Positions 11,281 to 21,371 of a stretch of 64,000 nt of DNA are shown here, piece after piece. The stretch lies in NCBI GenBank assembly GCA_963555705.1, contig OY743179.1, forward strand, positions 17,430,692 through 17,494,691, read 5' to 3'. The position numbers were made by a program, and so were the translations under genes. Origin of the DNA: Ligustrum vulgare (lineage: Eukaryota > Streptophyta > Magnoliopsida > Lamiales > Oleaceae). Under the pieces are notes generated by a model that had not been told where the DNA came from, did not search any database, and saw only the letters and a list, made by a program, of their open reading frames with translations. How positions within the stretch are numbered: the first letter of the stretch is position 1; every line of letters starts with the position of its first letter.

Positions 11281-12230
11281 CGCGTATTTGTTCCCTTCAT
11301 AGGAATATCACAACTATATTAATGCAATCTCAAATCATTTCATCAAACATATAGTTTGTGATGAGCTTTTATAAATAGTTTATAACTCATTTATGATGTC
11401 ATAACTCATTTATGATGTACTGAACATGCTATACCAAGCAATGTTTAGTTAGTTGACTGATTGCATTACTCAAATCTAGAATTGATTCACTTCTGGTGAA
11501 ACTATCAAAATCAAGAATTCACTTCTGATGAATAATTAAATATTCATTTTCAAATTCAATTCTGGTGAATATTCATTTTTGGTGGATAATATAATTTTGC
11601 ATATTAAAAATCAATTGCATGCCCAAATATTCAAATATAATAATAGTACATTCCAATTTCATTTTCAACATATTATATTATGGGGTCATATGTATCATTC
11701 TTCATGTGATTTTATTTTAAGAATCACATTTCATTCTATAATGATACTATTCTGGGCAAATTGAATCTTTCAATGATTTATACATGTATGTTCTTGCACT
11801 TTATAAACAGCAATTTCTGATTTGTAGGAGTATAATCAATCATTGAAATAGATATCAATTTCGACATATAATCTATAATCATTTCGCTTGAAATCCCAAC
11901 GTACCGCGATCAACTGGTATATCAAAGAAAACTCCCAAAGTACCGAGATGAGAATCACACTTTTTGATCTCGCTCATTAGTATATCAAAGAGCTCAAACT
12001 AGTGATCTAGATTATAATCCCATCCACCATATGTCATGCTAGTTCTTTGAAAAATTTAGTGCGCAACGAGTAGTCTTTTACGACTGTGTAATATTTTTCA
12101 TTTGTACAAATAACTACTGACATTACACATTTAAGTGTTTTGGACTTCAGGTCCTATAACAATAATCCCTACATTGGGATTTTTATATTTGGCCAAAGTA
12201 TTATAATTTCAAAAACCTCATTTTCTTAAG
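11281..12230. other. Element 1 interior, non-coding
   Basis: AT-rich, no gene. It includes several copies of a CTTCTGGTGAA-type motif at 11476-11590 and paired near-repeats around 11895-11995 (GTACCG...GTATATCAAAGA), both of the same short-repeat style as the rest of element 1. Confidence 0.5.
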
Positions 12231-12234
12231 AGGG

Positions 12235-13165
12235 TTGTGTGTAGTCGACTTATTTATCGATTCCATTATATGATTCGGACCAGGCATCGAAGGAAAAAGT
12301 CGAGTCATCGGCAATACGACAGTGATCTACGTGCAAAACGGAGTAAGTTTTATGTTGGAATCGAGCCGAGAAGGCGAAAGGATCAAGCCGAGCCGAATAA
12401 ACGAAATTATTTATGCAGAGAAGAAATTACGACCGTAATGAAGATCCTTCACAGCCGTAACTCATATAATCACGGCCGTAACCAACTATCGGGGAAAAAG
12501 GAAGAAGTTCAACAGAACAAGACTTACGGCCGTAAGTCTGAAAGTTACGGCTGTAACTAATGAAGCAGTTTTGGATCCAATAGGCCTTTACGGCCGTAAA
12601 TGCATTCTTCACGGTCGTAACTGAGTAACGGCCAGATTTTCGAGGATTTTTAATTATTTAGTTTCCTTTTTTGGTTTTTAGGTTATTTTCCTAATTTAGT
12701 ATTCTAGTTTAATTAGAATTCTATTTTGAGTAAATTAGTGTTATGTTATTTTGCTTATTTATATTCTTTTCCATGATTGTAAAAAAAGACAGTTTAGTTT
12801 TGAGAATATTAAATTTGAGTTGAGAGAGTTTTCTCCAATTGAAAGGTTAAGGAGTCCCTTTTGTGTTCTTCGAGAACAAATCCAACTTATCAAATATTGC
12901 GAAATATTTGTGGCGTTGAACTTATCGAATATTCGTGAGAATATTTGTGGCGTTTCCAATTATAATCTTATCAAGAAAATTGACGAGTCCTCGTGGTATT
13001 TGGAAAACCTTGGATCTCGATTTCCTATCGTCAATTTTATCTTTCCAGTATTTTAATTTTTGTGTTCTTGTTTATTTTTTGCGTTTGATCTGATCTAGAT
13101 ATTTCCTAAGTTTTAATTGTGTTATTTCCGCGTGTTTGTCGAGATTCCCCGATTGGGATCTCATC
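12235..13165 (+). repeat. LTR-like fragment with ACGGCCGTAA palindromes
   Basis: This patch contrasts with the flanking element 1 sequence. It begins GC-richer, with seven or eight variants of the palindrome TTACGGCCGTAA between 12427 and 12635. It then has T-rich sequence with TTTGGTTTTTAGGTTA near 12670 and ends near GATTGGGATCTCATCA. The plan resembles a gypsy-type LTR or its fragment inserted in element 1. Exact ends and a target duplication were not found. Confidence 0.4.
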
Positions 13166-14130
13166 ATTCCATTTCATGTCAATATAAACATAACATAGAG
13201 AGATCTCTTTGTTTATTCTATCATCAGGTAGTTGAATCTCTCATCATTTAACTATGTCTCTTTTACTCACCATGAGTATTTAGTCTCAAAAGAGATCATT
13301 TCAATTATTCAAGAGATATTTGTTTTTGGAATCGATTGTCATTATGCTTCAGGCATAATTACGCTTTAAGCTTGATTACACTTCATGCGTGTTATTGTTT
13401 AATTTTCCCATAATATTCAAGAATATTGTATTATATCAGTCAGCTAAAAATGTCGTAATACACGTCATTCGTAATTATGGATATAATCACAATCATATAT
13501 CAAGTGCGTATTGTTGGAGTGTATATAGATATCGCACTTCTTTGAAATCATAAAGCTTCACAAGCAAATTTTTATTTCATCGTATTGAAATGTTTGTGTG
13601 TAAAATATTGCTGCATAAGAAATATTTATATTCAAGTTGTTTTCATAGCAAATATTTGGAAACTTTTAATTTGCTAAACCATTAGCAACATAATGCTATT
13701 ATCTCAACTAATTCGTAAAATCATTAATGACTTTAAGATATATTCATGCTAGCATTTATCACTTTGCTCGTAATATCATTATTACTTGAGCAAATAATTT
13801 GTCATTCATTTTCTTAATGAGATAATTAATTTGCTTTTGAGAACAAGCAGCAATGATAACTTGTTAACCTAAACAATCTTCTGGTTCTTTAATGAATGCC
13901 ATTTTGCATTCTCAATAAATTTCATTATTGAATTGGAATCTAACCAATCATGCTAAATTATAGAACTTCTGGTTTAGTAAGATATTTCACTTGTACATAT
14001 GTATGAACTTCTGGTTCAATATAGTATTCATTTCATCAGTTCGTATTTCTGTATAGTACAAATCAGTATAACTTTATTTATTATATCTAAAAAGATGATT
14101 AGACCGAAATCTCAATAAAACGATCATTGT
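13166..14130. other. Element 1 interior, non-coding, upstream of cassette A
   Basis: No gene is present. It contains the recurring ACTTCTGGTT motif (13968, 14008). From about 13990 rightwards it shows patchy similarity to 19540-19800, which is the sequence upstream of the intact cassette in element 2, so the shared unit appears to include upstream DNA. Confidence 0.5.
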
Positions 14131-14258
14131 CCCCTTCTTTTGATTACAAATCTTTCCCTTTTCTTGGTGGAATCACTGACACGCGGAGCCACCACTCTTT
14201 TACGCTTTAAATAATTCATTTAAATAGATTACTTTGGGAGAAGATCAGATCCATCAAA

Positions 14259-14791
14259 ATGGATGTTATATTATCAAATATCCGCAAATACTACTCAAAT
14301 CTTAATGTTTTAAAAAAAATTTACCGAGTTCGACTCTAAAGATTGAGGCTGCTGATGGATCAAGGTATCCCAAAAGATGTTCGTTGGTTGATCGAAGCAA
14401 AAGTTCGATTAGCTGGTGGATTACCAGATTCATTTTCTAAGCACATGTCTGGCTTAGGTAAGAGTACTTTTGCAAAGAAGCGAAAAGCAAAAAGATTGAA
14501 AGGTTATTGCAAATGTGCTCAATGGACATGTAATACCCGTTGTAAGTCAGTAGGATATTCATCCATAAATCGAGATGATAAGATAGACTTCATTAAGGGT
14601 GGCTGAGTAAGGAGTCATTGGATGATATTCGATTGACTCTTGAGACGCACCCTAGTGGGTATGTGCAGCGTGAGCTATTATCTTTATGGGCTAAATTCAT
14701 CAGCGATAAAGAGCGTTATAGTCTCAAAAATATAATAGCAAAAGATCATGTTTGTCAGGCTGTTATAAACAATGATGTTTTGGGTACTTAA
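14259..14791 (+). pseudogene. Broken copy of the Cys-rich NABP-like gene (cassette A)
   Basis: This is the diverged counterpart of the intact gene at 19865-20416. The conserved start (ATG 14259) begins MDVILSNIRKYYS. A GAA-to-TAA change gives a stop at 14337. A one-base deletion in the Lys-Gly-Gly segment causes a frameshift ending at 14604-14606. The remaining C-terminus can be followed in another frame to TAA 14789. The basic region and the Cys-Lys-Cys-Ala-Gln cluster are still readable, though the first Cys has moved by one residue (Tyr-Cys instead of Cys-Tyr). It lies about 310 bp upstream of the broken LOG copy, the same arrangement as cassette B. Confidence 0.8.
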
Positions 14792-15098
14792 CATTGATAC
14801 AAGGTAAATCAGTATAGTATATATGTTTTGACAAAGTATTTTGTATTTTCATTTTTCGCGTATTAACAGATGGTATCTGAGAGATCACTGAAAGATTATC
14901 CATTATGGAGCAAAATATATGCTGTCAGAGACAATATCAAAAGTGGTGTCATTTAGTCAAAAGTAAATAGCAACTTTTTCAAAAGAAGAGCAGTAAATAG
15001 TGAATATTTTCAAGTTTAAAATGTCTGATAATTTCGCAGTTTAAAGCATCCCAAAATAACAATTTCTTGTAAGTTTTTCTTTCCTTATACTCTCAAAG

Positions 15099-16429
15099 AT
15101 GGAAGGACCAAAACTTTGACAGATCAAAACTATCTGTGTATTTTGTGGATCAAAAGTAGGGAAATGTTTTGGGTATTTAGAAGCAGCAGTAGAGATGGCA
15201 AAAAAATCCGATCCGCCCCGTTGATCCGTCGACCCGATCCGATCCGATCCGAAAAAATCCCGATCCGTGGATCGACGGATCGAAATTTTTGTGATCCGCC
15301 CCGATCCGAAAATTCACGGAGCGGATTTGGATCAGGGCTGATCCGATCCGCCCCGATCCGCGATCCGAAATTTTTTTTTAATATAATTTTTTTATCATGT
15401 ATAAAAATCTAATATTATAAATTTTGTAGCAAACTTTAATTTTTGGGAATAACCTGCAATCTTTGCATTTTAAAGAAAACACATTTTTCATGTTCTTCAT
15501 TTGAAGAAAGAATTACAATAAGTGATGGTAAAAAAACTCGATCCGTTGAATCGGCGAATCGGTCTCTATACGTCTCGTTTCAATAAAATAAATAAAATTT
15601 AATAAAAAAATAAATTTTCTAAATTTTTTATAAAAGATTTAATTTAAAATATATTTAAAAAAATTAAAAAAAATAAAAAATAAATATATATATTTTTTTT
15701 GGCGGATCGGTCCACGGATCGGTGGACCGATCCGAACCCGATCCGCCCCGACCCGACCCGAAATTTGACGAATCGCGGGGCGGATCCGGATCGGGCAAAA
15801 AAATCTCGGGGCGGGGCGGGGCGGATCGGGGTCCGATCCGCCCCGTTGCCATCTCTGAGCAGCAGTGGATTTAGGAAAGAAGTTGGGAGAGAAAGCTATC
15901 AATCTAGTATATGGAAGAGGTAGCAGTGGATTGATGGGTTGTGTTTCACAATCCGCTCAAACAGAGAAAGCAAAAGTGATAGGTGTTATACCCGTTCCTT
16001 TAGCTGATATCGCAGGCAAAACACGAGGGCATGAAGTACAGACGTTATCTATCCATGAACGCATAACTTGCATGTTATATGGTTCTGATGCCTTCATTAC
16101 CATGCCTTGAGGTTTTGGTACTTTAGAGGAAATCTTTAATATTACCTCATGGGCTCAATTAGATCTCCATACCAAGCTTATTGAGCTTTTAAATGTTAAC
16201 AATTTCTTTGATGGTTTGCTAACATTTTCTTGATTATGCTGTGGAACAGGGATTTATCTCTCCATTTTCTAGGAGAATCCTTATTTCTGCTCCTACTATC
16301 GAGGAACTGCTGGATAAGTTGCAATCATATATTTCAATACAAGATCCAGCAGGATTAAAGATATGTTGGTCGCAAGGAAGGGGTGCCAAGCGAAAATGGA
16401 GTTCAGTTAATGTAAATTTATCCTTGTGA
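15099..16429 (+). pseudogene. Broken LOG-type phosphoribohydrolase (cassette A)
   Basis: It is homologous to the intact LOG ORF at 20713-21366. Damage is a CGA-to-TGA stop at 15117, a 667-bp MITE inserted at 15191, a GGA-to-TGA stop at 16108 inside the PGGFGTLEE motif and a one-base insertion near 16229. The glycine-rich motif is changed to Tyr-Gly-Arg-Gly-Ser-Ser. The frame after the last shift ends at TGA 16427. Loss of the catalytic motif means no enzyme can be made. Confidence 0.9.
15191..15857. mobile_element. Mutator-like MITE inserted in the LOG pseudogene
   Basis: The terminal inverted repeat is AGAGATGGCAA at the left and TTGCCATCTCT at the right. The 9-bp target duplication AGCAGCAGT is exact (15182-15190 and 15858-15866). 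Both subterminal regions are dense in GATCCG/CGGATC and GGGGCGG, a composition typical of a very common plant MITE class. The 9-bp duplication indicates Mutator-type transposition. There is no coding capacity. Confidence 0.85.
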
Positions 16430-16439
16430 ATCTCCAAAA

Positions 16440-16870
16440 TATTGTGGGTGGTAGAGTACGGGATATTCTTACTCTTGAGACACACCTTTAATATTGATGA
16501 GTATTTGAACTTAATCTTGTGAACCTCAAAAGGATTTGGAGTGGTGGAGTACAGAGTATTCTTACTCTTGAGACACACAAAAAAGATTAGGGGTGGTTGA
16601 GTATGAAGTATTATTACACCTGATACACACCTCTACTTTTGAGGAACATAAATGTTTCCCCCTTTTGTATTTTGCATGTATGACTCGTTATGCTTCTTCA
16701 GGAGCAATAATAATAATTATCATTTCAGTATGTTTAGATGATAATCTTTACTTCTTCTAGAGTAAATATGTACTTCTTCTGGAATACATAAGTGTTTATG
16801 TAAGAACTTTTCCAGATATTTATCATCTAATATTTATCTCATAATACTGATGAGATTATTTTCACATTAG
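16440..16870. other. 3' region of cassette A with repeats
   Basis: Three diverged copies of a 40-60 bp unit follow the LOG stop (about 16446-16487, 16541-16577, 16588-16625). Each has GAGTAC...GTATTCTTACTC and then GACACAC, which can pair as a short stem. The same triple arrangement follows the intact LOG. Beyond it, similarity to element 2 fades by about 16720, and TACTTCTTCTGGA-type element 1 motifs resume. Confidence 0.6.
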
Positions 16871-16875
16871 CTATG

Positions 16876-18944
16876 TGTGATGACCCGAATTTTCGACCAT
16901 TCGAGTGCCACTAAAAGTGACTCATATCATATTATCGAGACTTAAATAGTAATGTAAAATTATTCAAAAGAATAATTAGAATCCCATAATTTAATTTGTG
17001 AATAAAAATAGAACATAATTTTCTTACATAAAGTTCAACATAATTATCTCATCAATCTTAACCACTTTTGCCACTTCCATGTTGACCGCCTCGAACCTTC
17101 AATTATATGAAAATGGTAAATATCGTGGAGTGAGATTTATAAAATCCCAGTAAGTATACCAAGCATAATTTTCTTTTGAAAGCATATGGATCATTTTCAT
17201 AACATAGGATAAGATCGAAATCCTCATAAACATAGAGAGACACAAGAATTTTACCGAACTTAGATGACAAGAATTCTTATGTGTAGCGCTACTAAACTCC
17301 GGTCCCCTTAGCATAATCATAAACATATCATATGGGACCAATAGCAATCTTGTGAGATTGATTTCATAGCAATGATCCAAACATTTTCGTAAAAACATAA
17401 GGTATATCTAATTTTCATAAAAACATACTTACTTTTCTTAAAAATATAAGATATTTTACTTTTCATAAAAACATACTTACTTTTCTTAAAAACATAAGGT
17501 GTATTTACCTTTCATAAAAACATACTTACTTTTCATAAAAACATAAGGTAATACCTTTCATAAAAACATACTTACTTTTCATAAAAACTTAAAGTATATT
17601 TACATTTCATAACAACATACTTAATTTTCATAAAAACATAAGATATACTTACCTTTTAAAAGATTAAAATGAAGTGTAGTAGTAAATGGACCAAAACTTT
17701 CTTGACCACCTTGAATTTCTCTTACTTGTGGATTTTGTCAAGAGGTTGGAAATAAGTGTATATGTGTAGAGTTGTGTGTAAAAGAGATGGGTTTAAATAG
17801 ATGTATAAAGTTGGCATATTGTAAACATAATCATTCAATTCTATTAATTTTAACACATCATTTTCTTAAAGTAAAGCACCATTCATATACTTTTCCATAT
17901 TTATACAAATAATATGCTCTTCATGATTATATATAATGGAGTCTATCAATCATTCATATACTTTTCCATATTTATACAATTATTATGCTCTTCATGATTA
18001 TATATAATGGAGTATATAAATCATTCATATACTTTTCCATATTTATACAAATATTATGCTCTTCATGATTACATATAATGGAGTCTTATCAATCATTCAT
18101 ATACTTTTCCATTTTTATACAAATATTATGCTCTTCATGATTATATATAATGGAGTATATAATTCATTCATATACTTTTCCATATTTATACAAATATTAT
18201 GCTCTTCATGATTACATATAATGGAGTCTATCAACCATTCATATACTTTTTCATATTTATACAATTATTATGCTCTTCATGTTTATATATAATGGAGTAT
18301 ATAATTCATTCATATACTTTTCCATATTTATACAATTATTATGCTCTTCATGTTTATATATAATGGAGTATATAATTCATTCATATACTTTTCCATATTT
18401 ATACAAATATTATGCTCTTCATGATTACATATAATGGAGTCTATCAATCATTCATATACTTTTCCATATTTATACAAATATTATGCTCTTCATGTTTATA
18501 TATAATGGAGTATATAATTCATTCATATACTTTTCCATATTTATACAAATATTATGCTCTTCATGATTACATATAATGGAGTCTATCAACCATTCATATA
18601 CTTTTCCATATTTATTAAATTAAGATTCTCATAATTATTATATATAATGGAACCTCTCATGCTTGCATATATTTTCTTAATTTCAATAATAAAAATAATT
18701 TTTGTATAAATAAATATTGGGATAACATTGAATTAAGTACTTGGACTTAATATACTTTAAATCAAGAGAATGGAGATATTTTTAGAAATTCGGAATTTAA
18801 TTTAAAATCGAACGATCTCGATTATTTCTTGACTTGGCTATACGAATACGTCACGGCGTTACTTAATAAAAATGGGTGAAATAGTAGCGACACGATTTTC
18901 TATTAAAATAATTATTAATCGCGTAAAAATTCTTGATCGCTACA
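16876..18944 (-). repeat. Element 2, 3' LTR (left copy)
   Basis: The 2069-bp LTR contains two minisatellites: a roughly 33-bp unit (CATAAAAACATACTTACTTT type) at about 17400-17650, and a roughly 72-bp unit with ATTCATATACTTTTCC and TGCTCTTCATG at about 17880-18610. A short frame at 17099-17398 on the minus strand is shared with the other LTR but looks non-genic. Confidence 0.92.
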
Positions 18945-18985
18945 AACTTACCCCCTTAAAATAATTTCGTCCTCGAAATAAAACT
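18945..18985 (-). promoter_or_regulatory. Polypurine tract of element 2
   Basis: On the minus strand it reads ATTTTAAGGGGGTAAG directly before the 3' LTR. This is the site that primes plus-strand DNA synthesis in LTR elements. The adjacent TTTCGAGGACGAAA relic marks where a gypsy polyprotein once ended. Confidence 0.75.
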
Positions 18986-19800
18986 TACTTGATCTTATGA
19001 TTTCTGAACACTTAATCAGAATCTCTTCTCTTCTTTCTCTTAGTAATCTCATCATTATAATATCTAACCCACTGGACTTTTACTAAATGCATCTCTTTGT
19101 TTTCTTAAGAACATGTATTTTTCTTATCAATAATAGACATATGTGTCTACTCATAAATTCTAACTCAAAATGAAAATTTCCAATCGTATGTGATATTTCA
19201 TCATATCTTGTAGTACTCATGTAACCTGTCACTTATCATAGTATCATGTAACCTCAAATATTCGTATTAATATCTCTAAAATTTCAATAAATCTTTACTA
19301 ACATATCATACCATAATAATTTGTCATTTCTTCTTATCACCAAATATCCCAAAATAATTAAAACGATTACCTGAATATTCTCTATGTAATATATCCAAAC
19401 ATGTTATTCACATATCAACATAATCATCAGTTTATCTTTCCAATATTTGTAACCCAAAATTTATGCAAAATTCAATAAACAAATATCTCCCAAATAATTA
19501 AAATTCTTAACTCAAATATCATAACATTTCCCGTAAGGTATTCCTTTCACTTGTACAAACTTATTAATCCTGATTCAATACAGTCCTTATTTCACTTTCA
19601 CGTATCCCCGTATTATTTCTATACCTTGATTATTATATCAAAATATCAGTACCCAAAAATCCAAGAAAATATTCCATATCTCAAATCCCGTCATCATCAA
19701 ATCTTCCTTTTATCAAGAAAGTAAACGGCGCATAAACTCTTGTTACCTCTTTTCCATTATTCTATTCCGCGCTTTCTTGCTGGAATCAATATCACGCGGA
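18986..19800. other. Element 2 interior, non-coding, upstream of cassette B
   Basis: AT-rich, no open frame of note. From about 19540 it resembles the sequence upstream of cassette A, so part of this stretch probably belongs to the mobile gene cassette rather than to the gypsy ancestor. Confidence 0.5.
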
Positions 19801-19818
19801 TTCCCTCCGATCCTTAAT

Positions 19819-19830
19819 GCTTTTAAATAG
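19819..19830 (+). promoter_or_regulatory. TATA-like box of the NABP-like gene
   Basis: GCTTTTAAATAG lies about 35 bp before the conserved ATG at 19865. The same box recurs before LOG at 20628, and a relative (GCTTTAAATAA) lies before the broken copy at about 14204-14214. This suggests each cassette gene has its own core promoter. Function is inferred. Confidence 0.4.
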
Positions 19831-19864
19831 TTCATGCTGGGAAGAGGTTAGATCCATCAAAAAC

Positions 19865-20416
19865 ATGGATATCATTCTTACAAACATTCGCAAGTATTAT
19901 TCCAGTCTTCCAATGAATGATCTGAGGAAAATTTATCGAATAAGACTCGAAAGATTGAGGTTGCTGATGGCTCATGGTGTTTCAGAAGATGTTCGCTGGT
20001 TGATCGAAGCAAAGGTTCGACTATCTGGTGAATTACCTATGACATTTCCAAAGCACATGCCTGGTTTAGGCAAAAGCACCTTCGCAAAGAAACGAAGAGC
20101 AAAAAGGCTGAATGGTTGCTACAAATGTGCTCGTTGGAACTGTGATACTCGTTGCAAAACAGTAGGATATTCTTCTACTAATCGGGATGATAAAATCAAA
20201 TTCATAAAGGGTGGACTGAGTAAGGAGTCTTTGGATGATATTCGACTGACTCTTGAGACGCACCCAAGTGGTTATGTGCAACATGAACTTCTCTCCTTAT
20301 ACGCTCAGTTTAACGAGGACAAAAATCGTTATAGTCTCCAAAATATAATAGCAAAAGATCCTGTTTGCCAGTCTGTTTTACAAAATGAGGCTTCTGGCAG
20401 TTCAACAATGATATAA
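19865..20416 (+). CDS. Cys-rich basic protein resembling viral nucleic-acid-binding proteins (NABP)
   Basis: A 183-residue intact ORF. An in-frame ATG 16 codons upstream (19817) exists, but ATG 19865 is conserved in cassette A and follows the TATA-like box at the right distance. Residues 69-81 are a basic patch, Gly-Lys-Ser-Thr-Phe-Ala then Lys/Arg-rich. A Cys cluster follows: Cys85, Cys88, Cys93, Cys97. Basic Ser-Thr-x-Ala-Lys-Lys-Arg-Arg-Ala-Lys directly before a compact Cys cluster, then a Gly-Tyr-Ser segment, is the pattern of the 3'-proximal Cys-rich RNA-binding proteins of carlavirus-type viruses (Viral_NABP family). The rest is helical and charged. A role in nucleic-acid binding is inferred. 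It could instead be a plant lineage protein with convergent motifs. It lies antisense within element 2, 296 bp upstream of LOG. Confidence 0.75.
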   Translation: MDIILTNIRKYYSSLPMNDLRKIYRIRLERLRLLMAHGVSEDVRWLIEAKVRLSGELPMTFPKHMPGLGKSTFAKKRRAKRLNGCYKCARWNCDTRCKTVGYSSTNRDDKIKFIKGGLSKESLDDIRLTLETHPSGYVQHELLSLYAQFNEDKNRYSLQNIIAKDPVCQSVLQNEASGSSTMI

Positions 20417-20627
20417 GGTAAATCTCTTGATACACATTTAAAATATTTTGCTGTTTTCTTTCACGCGTTTTGGAAATAAAATATATTTTCCTTTCTCGAG
20501 TTTTGATAAAGCTGGAAATAAATCACCGAAAGGTGATATCTTTGGTAAAACAGTCAAAAGTTGGCCGATTTTGTCAAAAGTAAATCTTTACTTTTTCATA
20601 ATCAATCAAAAACAGTAAATTTTTCCG

Positions 20628-20639
20628 GCTTTAAATAGT
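20628..20639 (+). promoter_or_regulatory. TATA-like box upstream of LOG
   Basis: GCTTTAAATAGT lies about 75 bp before ATG 20713. It matches the box before the first cassette gene (19819) almost base for base, in an intergenic region of otherwise unrelated sequence. The stretch between it and the ATG looks like a 5' leader (CATCCCAAAATCACATC) and is conserved in cassette A. Confidence 0.4.
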
Positions 20640-20712
20640 CAAACATATTTCATAGTTCAGGCATCCCAAAATCACATCTTCTTCGTAAGTTTTCTCTTCT
20701 ATACTATCAAAG

Positions 20713-21366
20713 ATGGAAGCACCAAAACTTCGACAGATCAAAACTATTTGTGTATTTTGTGGATCAAAAGTGGGGAAAGGCTTCAGTTATCTAGAAGCGG
20801 CCGTAGATCTTGGAAAGAAACTGGGGGAAAAAGGTATCACTCTTGTGTATGGGGGTGGTAGCAGTGGTCTAATGGGTTGTGTTTCCCAATCTGCTCTTGC
20901 AGAGAAATCAAAAGTAATCGGTGTCATACCTGTCCCTTTGGTAGATGTTGCAGGCAAAACACGAGGGCATGAAGTTCAAACATTATCCATCCATGAACGC
21001 ATAACTTGTATGCTATATGGTTCTGATGCCTTTATAGCCCTGCCCGGAGGTTTTGGTACCTTAGAAGAAATCTTTAACATTACCTCGTGGGCTCAACTAG
21101 ATCTCCATACTAAGCCTATTGGGCTTCTGAATGTTAACAATTTCTTTGATGGTTTGTTAACCTTTCTTGATTATGCTGTGGAACAGGGATTCATCTCTCC
21201 ATTTTCCAGAAGGCTCCTTATTTCTGCTCCTACTATTGATGAACTACTGGATAAGCTGCAGTCATATATCTCAATACAAGATTCAGCAGGGGTTAAGATA
21301 GATTGGTCGCAAGGAAGGGGAATCAAGCGAAAATGGAGTCCGGTTAATGTAAACTTAACTTTATGA
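20713..21366 (+). CDS. LOG: LOG-type cytokinin riboside 5'-monophosphate phosphoribohydrolase, intronless
   Basis: 217 residues, intact. LOG enzymes release active free-base cytokinins from their ribotides in one step in the cytosol. The Rossmann-type fold is visible: N-terminal strand with Cys-Val-Phe-Cys-Gly-Ser (residues 13-18), glycine loop YGGGSSGLMG (46-55) and the signature PGGFGTLEE (111-119), with Glu118 and Glu119. Arg96 in His-Glu-Arg is kept, but the usual following Lys is Ile97. Length matches plant LOGs. The C-terminal tail is basic (Lys-Arg-Lys-Trp). Plant LOG genes usually have several introns, and none is seen here, so a reverse-transcribed origin is inferred. It lies inside element 2 on the opposite strand, after the NABP-like gene. 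Whether it is expressed is unknown. Confidence 0.93.
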   Translation: MEAPKLRQIKTICVFCGSKVGKGFSYLEAAVDLGKKLGEKGITLVYGGGSSGLMGCVSQSALAEKSKVIGVIPVPLVDVAGKTRGHEVQTLSIHERITCMLYGSDAFIALPGGFGTLEEIFNITSWAQLDLHTKPIGLLNVNNFFDGLLTFLDYAVEQGFISPFSRRLLISAPTIDELLDKLQSYISIQDSAGVKIDWSQGRGIKRKWSPVNVNLTL

Positions 21367-21371
21367 ATCTT

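Noticed and set aside
15699..15923. Asp/Pro/Arg-rich ORFs in several frames
   Set aside because: They are translations of GATCCG repeats in the MITE.
17099..17398. 99-residue minus-strand ORF present in both element 2 LTRs
   Set aside because: Its duplication follows simply from LTR identity, and it has no recognisable domain.
17880..18610. Regular repeats resembling a CRISPR array
   Set aside because: Units are 72 bp head to tail with no unique spacers, lie inside a retrotransposon LTR and are repeated in the partner LTR. They are a minisatellite in a plant genome.
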